The notes under the pieces were generated by a model that did no database searches, was not told the origin of the DNA, and saw only the letters and a list, made by a program, of their open reading frames with translations. Below are positions 53,847-63,241 of a stretch of 64,000 bases of DNA, piece by piece. This stretch comes from Psychrobacillus faecigallinarum (GTDB lineage Bacteria; Bacillota; Bacilli; Bacillales_A; Planococcaceae). The translations under genes were made by a program, and so were the position numbers. The stretch covers positions 109,319 to 173,318 of the forward strand of contig NZ_JACSQO010000003.1 of assembly GCF_014836595.1 (NCBI RefSeq), in the 5' to 3' direction. The stretch's first letter is position 1, and each line of letters begins with the position of its first letter.

Positions 53847-54614
53847 AGTAAGGATATCCCGTACACTTTCTAAAATGTATTTAGGTTTATGGACAGGATT
53901 TTCTAACATATTTAGAGTTGTAATCCCTGTCATCACTAAAACTGAATGCATTCCTGCATCATTACCCATTTTTATATCTGTTTCTAATCTGTCTCCTATC
54001 ATATAGCAATTAGAAGCTTCCATTTGTAATACATCATTCAATACATAATTAGCCATCAGAGAGGAGGGCTTTCCAGTAATGAGCTTGATAGGTTCACCCG
54101 TAGTTCCTTCTAGAGCACCTATCATTGCCCCACAGTCTGGTATGTCCCCCTCTCTAACAGGACAGGTTCGATCGGGATTGGTAGCTATAATTTCTGCACC
54201 ATTTTTCCAAGCTTGATAGGCTTGGTTTAGCTTATCATAAGTAAAATCTCTATCCCAGCCTAATACAACATGGGAAGCTCTAGCTGAACACTCCGCTAGT
54301 TTTATATTTTCTCCTCTAAGCTCCTCGAATAAGGGGGCTTCTCCAATCACATATACGGAGTCCTCTGGCTTCATAACCTTTTTTAAATAATGAGCAGTAA
54401 TATAGTTTGAATTAATAACTTCCTCTAATTTTACTTCTATATCTAACTTCTTTAACTTTTCTACATAATCTTTTCTACTCGCTATAGATTTGTTTGTGAG
54501 AAAGATTACCTTATCTCCTCTTGCCTTCAAGCTTTTAATAGCTTCAGGAACTCCTGCGATTATCTCATTATCAATGTAGATTGTACCGTCTAAATCAAAT
54601 ATATATCCATTCAA
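53841..54614 (-). CDS. HAD-IIA phosphatase (NagD/AraL type)
   Basis: About 257 residues. TTG at 54614 is spaced 8 bases from GGAG; GTG at 54623 would overlap that site. HAD motifs: GYIFDLDGTIYID, VIFLTNKSIAS, a C2-type cap (GAEIIATNPDRTCP), LITGKPSSLMANYVL and CYMIGDRLETDIKMGNDAG. It resembles AraL, a sugar-phosphate phosphatase. It is the last gene of the ABC importer operon, 9 bases after the permease, so it probably dephosphorylates the imported compound. Its stop overlaps that of glpP by a few bases. Confidence 0.88.
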   Translation of the reverse strand: MNGYIFDLDGTIYIDNEIIAGVPEAIKSLKARGDKVIFLTNKSIASRKDYVEKLKKLDIEVKLEEVINSNYITAHYLKKVMKPEDSVYVIGEAPLFEELRGENIKLAECSARASHVVLGWDRDFTYDKLNQAYQAWKNGAEIIATNPDRTCPVREGDIPDCGAMIGALEGTTGEPIKLITGKPSSLMANYVLNDVLQMEASNCYMIGDRLETDIKMGNDAGMHSVLVMTGITTLNMLENPVHKPKYILESVRDILTL

Positions 54615-54632
54615 CGTCTTCACTCCAATAAA

Positions 54633-56336
54633 CTATAACTGTTGTTTTCTTGACAAGAAATTAGCTACCCCTTGTAAAAGGAGCACGAGTACTATAAGAA
54701 CGATGGACATCGCAGCAGCAGAGTAATACTCTGCACGTAGTATATTTTGGAATATAGCTAAGCTCATTGGCGCCCATTCAGGTGGTGCAAGTAATATGGA
54801 TACGCTCGCCTCTTTAATGACGGTTATAAATACCAATACTGATCCAGCCGCTATCCCAGGTAGCATAAGCGGCCCAACAATGGTTATAGCAGCAGTTAAA
54901 GGAGTCGCTCCAAGATTAATAGCCGCCTCTTCAATGTCTTGCTTAATCGCTCTCATCGCTCCCATAGTAGACCTGACCATATATGGTAGTCTTCGAATTG
55001 TATATGCAATAATTAATAAAACAGCTGTACCAGTTAATTGCAAAGGAGCTGTGTTAAATGTTTGAATCAAAGCTATACCGAATGCAATTCCAGGGACAAC
55101 TAAAGGTATAGAAGCCATGAAATCTAACTTAGATGAATTTTGTCTTACTACAAAATAAGAAACAAAAGTTGCTATGATAACACTTAATACAAGTGCTCCT
55201 GTCGCTAGCATAATACTGTTTTGAATATTCCCCATAGAGGTGGAAAAAATTGTTTTATAGTGATTTAGTGTATAACCGTTAGGCAGCAGATCTTTCCCCC
55301 AAGTTGTAGCCACAGATTGTAGTGCTACTGATAACATTGCTAAAAGTGGGATTAATACTACTAAAAAAGAGTAACCTGATAAAACTCTTGTTAATAATTT
55401 GTTTTCTATTAATTTCTGTTTTTTTGGTTTACCAGAAACAGAACCGTAGTTTCTACTTTTAGTAAATAAGTGTTGAAGCCAGAAAAAGAATGCAGCAACA
55501 ATTACCATAACTACCGTTAGAATCGCAGCACCACCCCAGTTAAAGAAACCAGCTATTTCACGATAAGCCTCTACTACTAAAAGGTTTAACTCTTTCGGAG
55601 CTAGCACAATAGGGGTACCAAAATCGGAAAAACTCACCGTAAAAATTAATAATGCACTCGAGATAATGCCTGGAAGTGCCAATGGAAAAGTCACAAAAGT
55701 AAATGTGAACCAACTCTTTGCACCTAAATTTTGTGAAGCCTCTTCTAAACTAATATCACTTATTTTAAATGCCGCAACTAATGGCCATAACGCGTAAGGG
55801 AAGAAGAAAAACACTTGCACCATTACTACACCTGCCATGGAGTAGGGGTTGAGAAGCATCCCCTCTCCGCCTAATAGGTTGTAAATTTCCGTTACCCAGC
55901 CTGCTCTCCCGAACATTATGATAAAAGCGTAGGCTGATATAAAAGTTGGAACGATAAGTGGAATTGTACACAAGGCGGAAATTGTTTTTTTAAAGGGCAT
56001 TTTAGTTCGTGCTATCCCATAGGCCATAGGAATGCAAAGGGTAATGACAATAACAGTTACTAAAAAACCCAAATATAGACTGTTTTTTAAGGCATCTAAA
56101 TAGCCTGAGTTTGTAAATATATTTTTATAATTGTCTAATGACGAGCCTTTCAACTTTTCAATGGTTGAACTAAAAATTGTGGGATCCGTTATTGAACCCA
56201 AAATATTTATTGGCTGTCCTGTGAAGCTCACAAGAAATACCGAAAATAGTGGTAGTATCATGAAAAGGCCAAAAAATACGTATATAAATATTTTTACTAC
56301 TGATAATCCACTGAAGTTTTTTAATGATTTCTTCAT
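54633..56336 (-). CDS. ABC importer permease, two fused permease domains
   Basis: 567 residues with about 12 membrane segments. Two BPD_transp_1 domains follow each other (EAA loops SLEEASQNLGAKSWFTFTFV and DIEEAAINLGATPLTAAITI, then the partner PLMLPGIAAG). This ThiP/FbpB-like double permease goes with Fe3+/thiamine/phosphonate/sugar-phosphate type importers. ATG overlaps the ATPase stop as ATGA. Coupled to the HAD phosphatase downstream. Confidence 0.9.
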   Translation of the reverse strand: MKKSLKNFSGLSVVKIFIYVFFGLFMILPLFSVFLVSFTGQPINILGSITDPTIFSSTIEKLKGSSLDNYKNIFTNSGYLDALKNSLYLGFLVTVIVITLCIPMAYGIARTKMPFKKTISALCTIPLIVPTFISAYAFIIMFGRAGWVTEIYNLLGGEGMLLNPYSMAGVVMVQVFFFFPYALWPLVAAFKISDISLEEASQNLGAKSWFTFTFVTFPLALPGIISSALLIFTVSFSDFGTPIVLAPKELNLLVVEAYREIAGFFNWGGAAILTVVMVIVAAFFFWLQHLFTKSRNYGSVSGKPKKQKLIENKLLTRVLSGYSFLVVLIPLLAMLSVALQSVATTWGKDLLPNGYTLNHYKTIFSTSMGNIQNSIMLATGALVLSVIIATFVSYFVVRQNSSKLDFMASIPLVVPGIAFGIALIQTFNTAPLQLTGTAVLLIIAYTIRRLPYMVRSTMGAMRAIKQDIEEAAINLGATPLTAAITIVGPLMLPGIAAGSVLVFITVIKEASVSILLAPPEWAPMSLAIFQNILRAEYYSAAAMSIVLIVLVLLLQGVANFLSRKQQL

Positions 56337-57463
56337 ATCAATAGCACCCTTTCAAACTCTACTGTTAGCTTCACTTTTTTTCCTTCTTCAAATATATTAG
56401 CTCCGGTGGAGTAAGTTGTATCAACGATCAATTGATATTCCCCAACTTGAATATCATAGCGAACAATCGAACCTAGATATGTAGACATAAGGACTGTCCC
56501 TTCTATAACATTCGTTGTAGAAGAATCTACTATACTATCGACAGGCTCAACCATCACGTGCTCTGGACGTATAATGATATCCACGTCTTTCTTAGCAGTG
56601 CTATTAGAGGATTTCAATTTAAAACCATCCCCACTAACAATTAGCAAGCCATTTTCATCCCCTACAACTTCACCCTTCAATATATTGGAAGTACCAACGA
56701 AGTCTGCTATAAAAGGTGTTGATGGATTACTATATAGATCTGTCGGAGTACCAATTTGCACGATTTCCCCTTTGTCCATAACCGCAATACGGTCAGCCAT
56801 ACTCATCGCTTCTTCTTGGTCATGTGTAACAAAAATAGTTGTAATACCTAAATCCTGTTGAATAGATCTGATAGTATTCCTCATAGAGTGGCGAAGCTTT
56901 TGATCGAGATTAGAAAGTGGCTCATCCATTAATAGAACGGCAGGTTCCATCACTAATGCCCTAGCTAGAGCAACCCTCTGCTGCTGACCTCCCGAAAGCT
57001 CGCTAGTTAAACGATTTGCATATTTGTCTAGCTCAACATATTGAAGAATCTTCATAACTTTCTCTTGAATTGCTTTTGGCGTTTTTCCTAATCTTTTATT
57101 TAGTAAACGCGCATAAATACCTAGTTGTTTAACTGGATTACTAGAGTTTAACTCTTTAATGTTTAAACTGTAGGCGACATTGTCAAATACGTTCATATGA
57201 GGAAATAATGCATAGCTTTGAAAAACCATGCCACAATTACGCTTGTTTGCGGGAATGTTCTCTACTTCGTTATCTCCTATGTAAATTTTTCCTGAAGTAG
57301 GACTTTCAAAACCGGCAATACATCTCATTGTTGTCGTTTTCCCACATCCCGAAGGACCAAGAAGAGCGAAAAACTCGCCCTCCTTGATATCAAGGTTAAT
57401 ATCATGAAGCGCAGTAACGTCCCCAAACTTTTTTGTGATGTTACTTATTTTTACTGATCCCAT
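56333..57463 (-). CDS. ABC importer ATPase (PotA/FbpC type)
   Basis: 376 residues. Walker A GPSGCGKTTT near 40, signature LSGGQQQRVALARAL near 150, Walker B VLLMDEPLSNLDQKLR and switch His in TIFVTHDQEEAMSMAD, then a TOBE domain (~270-376) with FVGTSNILKGEVVG. It drives the fused permease downstream. A short insertion lies after the first helix (NSSNPVKQLGIYARLLNKRL), longer than the usual family spacing. Confidence 0.9.
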   Translation of the reverse strand: MGSVKISNITKKFGDVTALHDINLDIKEGEFFALLGPSGCGKTTTMRCIAGFESPTSGKIYIGDNEVENIPANKRNCGMVFQSYALFPHMNVFDNVAYSLNIKELNSSNPVKQLGIYARLLNKRLGKTPKAIQEKVMKILQYVELDKYANRLTSELSGGQQQRVALARALVMEPAVLLMDEPLSNLDQKLRHSMRNTIRSIQQDLGITTIFVTHDQEEAMSMADRIAVMDKGEIVQIGTPTDLYSNPSTPFIADFVGTSNILKGEVVGDENGLLIVSGDGFKLKSSNSTAKKDVDIIIRPEHVMVEPVDSIVDSSTTNVIEGTVLMSTYLGSIVRYDIQVGEYQLIVDTTYSTGANIFEEGKKVKLTVEFERVLLI

Positions 57464-57479
57464 TTATATTCACCCTTAT

Positions 57480-58508
57480 TTATTGAAATTTATCTTTCCA
57501 CTCGTTTCTTACTCGGTCATAGTTTTCGTTAACCCAATCTATATCGAGATCAACTGCTACCTCTTTTACCTTCTCCAAAGTCAAAGGTGTTTTAGATTCT
57601 ACGTTAGGATTAATCGGTATATGATACCAATCCGCCATGATTTGTTGAGCATCCTCAGATAGAAGGAAATCTATAAATTCTTTACCACCTTTAGCATTTG
57701 GGCCACCCTCAATTAGTGATGCAGGATTTACAAGAACTGGTGTCTGATCAGGTACGATAAAGTCTACGCTTTCTCCCTTACTTTTTTGTTCATACGCCAT
57801 AAAGTCAAAGCCAATTCCAATGTGGGCTTCTCCCATTGCTACTCCTTTTGTTGGAGCTGAACCAGAGTCTGGCATGGAGTTAGACTGCTTGACTAATTGT
57901 TCAAAGTACTTCCAAGCCTCATCTTCACCTTTTCTCATCATTTGATCCATAACCATTAAAGTTGCTGTTCCAGAGGCTGCAGGATTTGGAAACTGGATTT
58001 TCCCTTCCCATTTAGGGTCTAAGAGATCTTCCCACGTTTTTGGAGCCTCTTCCTCAGTCACTAGCTCCGTATTATAAGAGAATCCCAATACGAAAATTTC
58101 AATTCCAACATACTTACCGTCTTCATGTTTCATCTTGATGCCGTCTTCGACTACGTCCCAATCTGCTGCAAAATCTGGAATATACTCTGCTAAAATTCCA
58201 CGCTCGACTGCTGCTTCAAAAGGTAGTATTCCTCCTCCGCCATACCATACATCAGCTTTTGGATTATCTTTTTCTGCTAACATTTGATTAACAAGTACAT
58301 TTGTTCCAGCGTATTGTACATCTACTTTTCCACCGTGCACTTCTTCATATTTAGCTGCCAACTCTTTAGTAAAATCAGGTGTTTCAGGAGAATAAAGCGT
58401 TATTCGTTCTCCTCCACTTCCCCCTTCACTAGTGTCATCGCCTGCACAGCCAGCTAAAATACTTCCCGCAAGCAATACGCTTGCTACTAGACCTGTCATT
58501 TTCTTCAC
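57480..58508 (-). CDS. Extracellular solute-binding lipoprotein (FbpA/AfuA-like)
   Basis: 342 residues from GTG at 58508, with GGGGGA 6 bases upstream. Lipobox ILAGCAG (Cys ~21) and a Gly/Ser/Asp linker, then an SBP_bac_6/8-type domain: ITLYSPETPDFTKEL, ADVWYGGGGILPFEAAVERG, TWEDLLDPKWEGKIQFPNP and MADWYHIPINPN. This group includes iron, thiamine, phosphonate and sugar-phosphate binders. The terminal HAD phosphatase and the glpD/glpP neighbours favour an organophosphate. A hairpin lies in its 5' leader. Confidence 0.88.
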   Translation of the reverse strand: MKKMTGLVASVLLAGSILAGCAGDDTSEGGSGGERITLYSPETPDFTKELAAKYEEVHGGKVDVQYAGTNVLVNQMLAEKDNPKADVWYGGGGILPFEAAVERGILAEYIPDFAADWDVVEDGIKMKHEDGKYVGIEIFVLGFSYNTELVTEEEAPKTWEDLLDPKWEGKIQFPNPAASGTATLMVMDQMMRKGEDEAWKYFEQLVKQSNSMPDSGSAPTKGVAMGEAHIGIGFDFMAYEQKSKGESVDFIVPDQTPVLVNPASLIEGGPNAKGGKEFIDFLLSEDAQQIMADWYHIPINPNVESKTPLTLEKVKEVAVDLDIDWVNENYDRVRNEWKDKFQ

Positions 58509-58559
58509 TGTATATCCCCCTTTGTTTTAGTTAACGGCAAAAAAATAAAGATGAACACC

Positions 58560-58591
58560 AAATGTAAGCCTTTACAAAAAGGCTTACATTT
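58560..58591 (-). promoter_or_regulatory. Inverted repeat in the leader of the ABC importer operon
   Basis: AAATGTAAGCC (58560-58570) and GGCTTACATTT (58581-58591) are exact inverted copies, 51 bases before the binding-protein start. It has no T run directly after it on the minus strand, so it is more likely an operator or a regulatory hairpin than a plain terminator. Confidence 0.55.
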
Positions 58592-58592
58592 A

Positions 58593-58903
58593 GGCTTTCA
58601 TCTCATAGTCTCTGCCTAGTTATTTAACTTAATTTAAAGTATACAACAAATTCTGACAATTACAACACTTAAAATACAAAATATTTAAACTATATTGCAA
58701 TACTTTTTATTCAGTTAAGTATTTCTTTGCAGAATCTTTTTTACCATTTTAAAGTAATTCTATTTTCCTCAATATATTTACAGCCCCCCTACTTCTATCC
58801 TGTTTTTACCCAGAAAACTAAAAATTTGTAGAAATTAAATAATTTATTAATATTCCTCTGCTATACTCCTTTTGAACATAATACATTACAAGGAGTGAAA
58901 TGA
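58593..58903. other. Intergenic stretch between importer operon and nuclease gene
   Basis: AT-rich, no gene. A TATACT box at about 58862-58867 may be the -10 of the nuclease gene, without a clear -35. Confidence 0.4.
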
Positions 58904-61900
58904 ATGGTAAGAAAAGATTTTTGGACAGGTACTTTTAGTAAAATAACACTATCTTTACTGCTAGTTACTTCTTTGGTTTTCCCGTTTATCTTCGTGACCG
59001 AAACCCAGGCTGCTGAACCCATTACTGTGGCAGAGGCGATTAGCAACAATTCTGGGATTGCAACAGTACAAGGCTATATAGTAGGAACTGCCTCCTCCGG
59101 GACTTCCTATGATCAGGAAGCTCCCTTTACAGTTGCAACAAATATAGGCTTAGCTGACTCTCCTGAGGAAACCAATCCTGCTAACATTCTACCAGTGCAA
59201 TTACCTACCGGAGCAGTCCGTGCAGGTTTAAATTTAGTAGACAACTCAAGCTTATTTCAAGGAAAGGTTACTGTGACAGGAACATTGTCTGCCTATTTCT
59301 CTGTTCCTGGAATGAGAAGTGCCAGTGCTTATACAATCATTTCTGAAGGAGAAACCCCTCCTACTGAGGTTGAGGTATTAGAAAATATTTCTGCAGCACG
59401 AGCTATCACAGATCAAAATAAAGTTGTCCGTGTGACTGGGACAGTTACAACTGGTCAAGGATTATGGGGCGGAAAAGCTTTCTATATTCAAGACGAAACA
59501 GGTGGGCTTTATGTATACACTTCCTCAGCAGATGTACAACCTGGAGATCTTGTTGAGTTGGAAGGAAAGGTAAGTCCTTATAGTGGAGAGCTTCAAATTC
59601 AACCAACAACTATTAGTAAGCTTTCTTCAGATAATCCACTACCCTCTGTTCAAGAAATCACGCCAGCCGGAGTGAATGAAAATACTCAGGGTGAAAGAGT
59701 TTTACTAAACAATGTAACTATTTCTAATCTAGTAGCTACTAATGATTATGGAACGTTTGAGTTCACAGCAACACACGAAAATGGCGAATCAGTCATTATT
59801 CGAAATGATAATCGTAATGGTCTAGACTATGAGACATTTACTAAACAATACAACAATGGTGATTTAATAAATGTGTCCGGTATTGGATCTATTTTTAATA
59901 CCACTTTCCAAGTTAAAACACTTGGCTTAGAAAGCTTTGAACAAGTGAACAAGCCTGCTGTATATCCAAACATTTTCCCTGGAACTGTTTCAGAAGGAAC
60001 AAAAATTACATTAACAACCCCCTGGGAAGCAGCTAGTATCTATTACACATTAGATGGCTCTCCCCCAACTGCTTCAAGTAAAAAATATGTTGAGCCTATC
60101 ACATTAACAAAAGACACAACAATTAAAGCTGTTGCAATAGGCGATATTACATCAGAAGTCTTTATATTTACGTACAATATCTTAAAAACAGAGAACCTTT
60201 CTATCCGTGATATTCAAGGACAAGGACACTTCTCTGATTATGAAGGTACGATAGTACAAAATATTACAGGCGTAGTCACTCATCTATACAATTCAGCAAA
60301 CTTTGTTATTCAAGACATAAATCCAGATGATAATAATCATACATCTGAAGCTATTATCGTAAATAAAGCAAATAATGGATTAAAGGTTGGAGATTTAGTA
60401 ACAGTTGCGGGTACAGTAGAGGAATGGTATTACGATGGCTATTCCGATATGAAAACAAACGACCTACCCATCACAAGAATTAGAGCTTCAGAAACGAGTA
60501 AAATAGGAACTGCAGAATTGCCAGCACCACTAGTAATTGGTGATGATATTAACCCACCTACTGAAATCATTGATAATGATGGCCTGACTTCCTTCGATGC
60601 ATTAGAGGATGGAATTGATTTTTGGGAATCTGTTGAATTAATGCGATTAGCCGTACCAAATGCTAAAGTTGTAGGGCCGCAGGATTATGGCGAAATTGTG
60701 GTGGTGGCAGGTAACTCGGCTAATACTACATTTAATGTTTTAGGCGGAATTAATATTTCTGCTAATGATTATAATCCAGAACGAATTACAGTTCTTATTG
60801 ATAATGATAACTACGATGCTAAATCAGGTGATTATTTTACGGAAGACATCATTGGAATCTTGGGGTTTGGTTTTGGAAACTTTAAGTTATGGGCAGAAGA
60901 GGAATCACTCCCTCCAATTACACGCATTGAAAAACCAGTGACGGTGACGGATATTGTTCCTACCGAAGAAAAACTAACGGTTGCTTCATATAACGTAGAG
61001 AATTTCTCTGCTAATGCAGAAAACACTCCTGATGAAAAAGTAGTAAAAATAGCTCGATCATTTGTTGAAAATATGAAAGCACCGGATATCATTACTTTAG
61101 TTGAGGTTCAAGACAATGATGGTCCTACAGCCTCTGATAACTCAGATGCATCTGCGAGCTATGAACGATTGATCGCAGCTATCATAGCAGAAGGCGGACC
61201 AGCGTATGAATGGACTGATATAGCACCTGAATACAACCGCGATGGTGGACAACCTGGAGGTAACATACGAGTTGGCTACCTATACAATCCGGATAGAGTG
61301 ACACTTTCTGAAGGCACAAAGGGTGGTTCAACTGACCCAGTTGCTTGGAGTGAAGAAGGAAATTTAACCTTAAACCCTGGACGTATCCTTGACTTACCTC
61401 AGGAAGACACTCGTAAACCACTAGCTGCCCAATTTGATTTCCAAGGGGAAAAAGTAGTTGTAATTGGTGCTCACTTAAATTCTAAGGGAGGAGACCAGCC
61501 TTTATTCGGCAAAAACCAACCTCCTGTATTGGGTTCAGAGGCTGAGCGAATTGAGCTTGCAACAATGATAAACAACTTCATCAAGGCAGGACAAGCTAAA
61601 GATCCAGACTTAAATGTAATTGTTGCGGGAGATATGAATGACTTTGAATTCACTCCTGCTCTTGCCGCTTTAAAAGGTGGAATTTTAACAAATATGGTAG
61701 AGAAAGTTCCAGTAAGCGAACGTTTCTCTTATTATTATCAAGGTAACAATCAAGTATTAGATCATATTTTAGTAACGAATAATTTAGCAGAAAAAACAGC
61801 GGTAGATATGATCCACATCAATGCAAACTATATGGATATCCATGGACGTGCTTCTGACCATGATCCAGTTCTAATCCAAATAGACTTGGAGAAGCAAGAG

Positions 61901-62206
61901 CAAGAACCAGGGGTTCCTAAAATCTTAAACCTAAAAGTTGATAAAAAGCATATTAAATTAGACTCTGGTAAAACAGCAACTATTAAACTATCTGCTATGG
62001 TGAAAAATAAAGGGAAGAAAAACTCGACTATTGATGTAACCGCAGATGCAACCTATACAGGCTATGATAAAAATATAATCTCTGTTGACCAAAAAGGGGT
62101 TATCACTGCTAAAGCAGCTGGAAGCACTACAATTAAAGCTACTTATAGCAATAAATCGGTTTCTATTAAGGTTACAGTAAAAGCTAAAAATGGCAAAACT
62201 AAATAG
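58904..62206 (+). CDS. Secreted multidomain endonuclease/exonuclease/phosphatase (YhcR-like)
   Basis: 1100 residues with AAGGAGTG before the ATG. Signal peptide ~1-37 (ending TQAAEP). Then a DUF6359-like OB domain (38-145), OB-fold repeats (e.g. RVTGTVTTGQGLWGG, DLVELEGKVSPYSGELQI), a chitobiase-type C-terminal module (~360-420: IYYTLDGSPPTASSKKY), another OB region, an EEP nuclease domain (~690-1010: TVASYNVENFSA, DIITLVEVQDND, VIGAHLNSKGGD, VIVAGDMNDFEFT, GRASDHDPVLIQI) and a C-terminal Big_2-type Ig domain (~1020-1095). The EEP metal and catalytic residues (N, E, H, D-N, D-H) are present. Probably an extracellular nuclease for DNA scavenging. Confidence 0.9.
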   Translation: MVRKDFWTGTFSKITLSLLLVTSLVFPFIFVTETQAAEPITVAEAISNNSGIATVQGYIVGTASSGTSYDQEAPFTVATNIGLADSPEETNPANILPVQLPTGAVRAGLNLVDNSSLFQGKVTVTGTLSAYFSVPGMRSASAYTIISEGETPPTEVEVLENISAARAITDQNKVVRVTGTVTTGQGLWGGKAFYIQDETGGLYVYTSSADVQPGDLVELEGKVSPYSGELQIQPTTISKLSSDNPLPSVQEITPAGVNENTQGERVLLNNVTISNLVATNDYGTFEFTATHENGESVIIRNDNRNGLDYETFTKQYNNGDLINVSGIGSIFNTTFQVKTLGLESFEQVNKPAVYPNIFPGTVSEGTKITLTTPWEAASIYYTLDGSPPTASSKKYVEPITLTKDTTIKAVAIGDITSEVFIFTYNILKTENLSIRDIQGQGHFSDYEGTIVQNITGVVTHLYNSANFVIQDINPDDNNHTSEAIIVNKANNGLKVGDLVTVAGTVEEWYYDGYSDMKTNDLPITRIRASETSKIGTAELPAPLVIGDDINPPTEIIDNDGLTSFDALEDGIDFWESVELMRLAVPNAKVVGPQDYGEIVVVAGNSANTTFNVLGGINISANDYNPERITVLIDNDNYDAKSGDYFTEDIIGILGFGFGNFKLWAEEESLPPITRIEKPVTVTDIVPTEEKLTVASYNVENFSANAENTPDEKVVKIARSFVENMKAPDIITLVEVQDNDGPTASDNSDASASYERLIAAIIAEGGPAYEWTDIAPEYNRDGGQPGGNIRVGYLYNPDRVTLSEGTKGGSTDPVAWSEEGNLTLNPGRILDLPQEDTRKPLAAQFDFQGEKVVVIGAHLNSKGGDQPLFGKNQPPVLGSEAERIELATMINNFIKAGQAKDPDLNVIVAGDMNDFEFTPALAALKGGILTNMVEKVPVSERFSYYYQGNNQVLDHILVTNNLAEKTAVDMIHINANYMDIHGRASDHDPVLIQIDLEKQEQEPGVPKILNLKVDKKHIKLDSGKTATIKLSAMVKNKGKKNSTIDVTADATYTGYDKNIISVDQKGVITAKAAGSTTIKATYSNKSVSIKVTVKAKNGKTK

Positions 62207-62220
62207 TTACTCTTGACCAT

Positions 62221-62256
62221 GAAACCTGACCAATATATGTTGGTCAGGTTTCTTAC
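62221..62256 (+). terminator. Terminator of the nuclease gene
   Basis: AAACCTGACCAA pairs with TTGGTCAGGTTT followed by a T-rich run. Confidence 0.85.
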
Positions 62257-62294
62257 TAATGATCAGAATCAAAATAGAACTACCATCTGCCTCT

Positions 62295-63140
62295 TTACTT
62301 TTTAATTTTCATATATTCTACTACCTTTAAGTCGATGTATCCTCTCTCTTGTAATCGCTCATCAAAATTTTCAATAAGATGATATGATTGCACAGCGTCT
62401 AACAAGTCATCACGTTCTATTAGATCTCGGTCCAAGTGTCCATTTTCAAACAGTAAATTTTGTATTTCTTCTTCTAATTCTCCTTCTATTGCTACAATAT
62501 CCTCTATTGCCGAATGCTCAAAGTATAGGCGATGAAGCTTCAACAATCTTATTAGTTCCTTTACCGGATCACTATGGTCATCTACTCGTAAGTCTATGAA
62601 TCTATCTGTATATCCTCCGTAGCTTCCTTTTTCTTTTACAATATAGAGAGCTGCAGATTGTTTGCCCCTACTGTCGCCACCCGCTAATTCCCCTGCACAC
62701 AGGGCCGCCAATAACCGGTCGGCTAGACTACCATCTGTTTCTATAAAAGTTTTTTCCATTTCATTTACAGTCTCTGAATCTACTAGAATATTTCCCTGAA
62801 TCGCATAGTTAGTACCCGCTACACCACCGGCCCATTCAAAGCATTCTTCTCCTGTGAATGTGATACTTCGACCATTCGCATTCACAATACCAACTTGTCG
62901 CACAGAAGACTTATCATCGTCCTTAATAAGTTCTTTTAACACTTCTTCTGGCTCGAGCCCTTGTTTTAAAAGGCTTAATCCTCTTTTACCATATTCCAGG
63001 TTAGCCCAAGACTGAGTCGCAATTGCTCCCACCCCTGCTTTAGCAAAAGGAACTACTGCACCGACACTTAAAAATTTGGAAGCCACCGCTATACCTAACT
63101 CTTTCGTTTCTGGGTCAAAACCAATTATCGAAAACGTCAT
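62295..63140 (-). CDS. DUF1028 family protein
   Basis: 281 residues from ATG at 63140, spaced 6 bases from GGGGGA; ATG at 63146 directly abuts that site. Typical blocks are TFSIIGFDPETKELGIAVAS, FAKAGVGAIATQSWANLEYG, DKSSVRQVGIVNANG, AIQGNILVDSETVNEME and SLADRLLAALCAGELAGGDSRG. The family has an Ntn-hydrolase-like fold; function is unknown though it is often noted near peptide or aminopeptidase genes. It has a longer C-terminal region (~200-281) than the family core. Confidence 0.88.
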   Translation of the reverse strand: MTFSIIGFDPETKELGIAVASKFLSVGAVVPFAKAGVGAIATQSWANLEYGKRGLSLLKQGLEPEEVLKELIKDDDKSSVRQVGIVNANGRSITFTGEECFEWAGGVAGTNYAIQGNILVDSETVNEMEKTFIETDGSLADRLLAALCAGELAGGDSRGKQSAALYIVKEKGSYGGYTDRFIDLRVDDHSDPVKELIRLLKLHRLYFEHSAIEDIVAIEGELEEEIQNLLFENGHLDRDLIERDDLLDAVQSYHLIENFDERLQERGYIDLKVVEYMKIKK

Positions 63141-63199
63141 ACACATCCCCCATTCCTACATAATTGTATATATTCTAATCTTTCTATAAGAAAATGAAA

Positions 63200-63236
63200 A
63201 GAAATCCTATCCTCTCCAAAGGGCTGATAGGATTTC
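63200..63236 (-). terminator. Terminator of the MBL-fold hydrolase gene
   Basis: AGAAATCCTATC and GATAGGATTTCT pair, with TTTTC following on the minus strand. Confidence 0.8.
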
Positions 63237-63241
63237 TGCGA

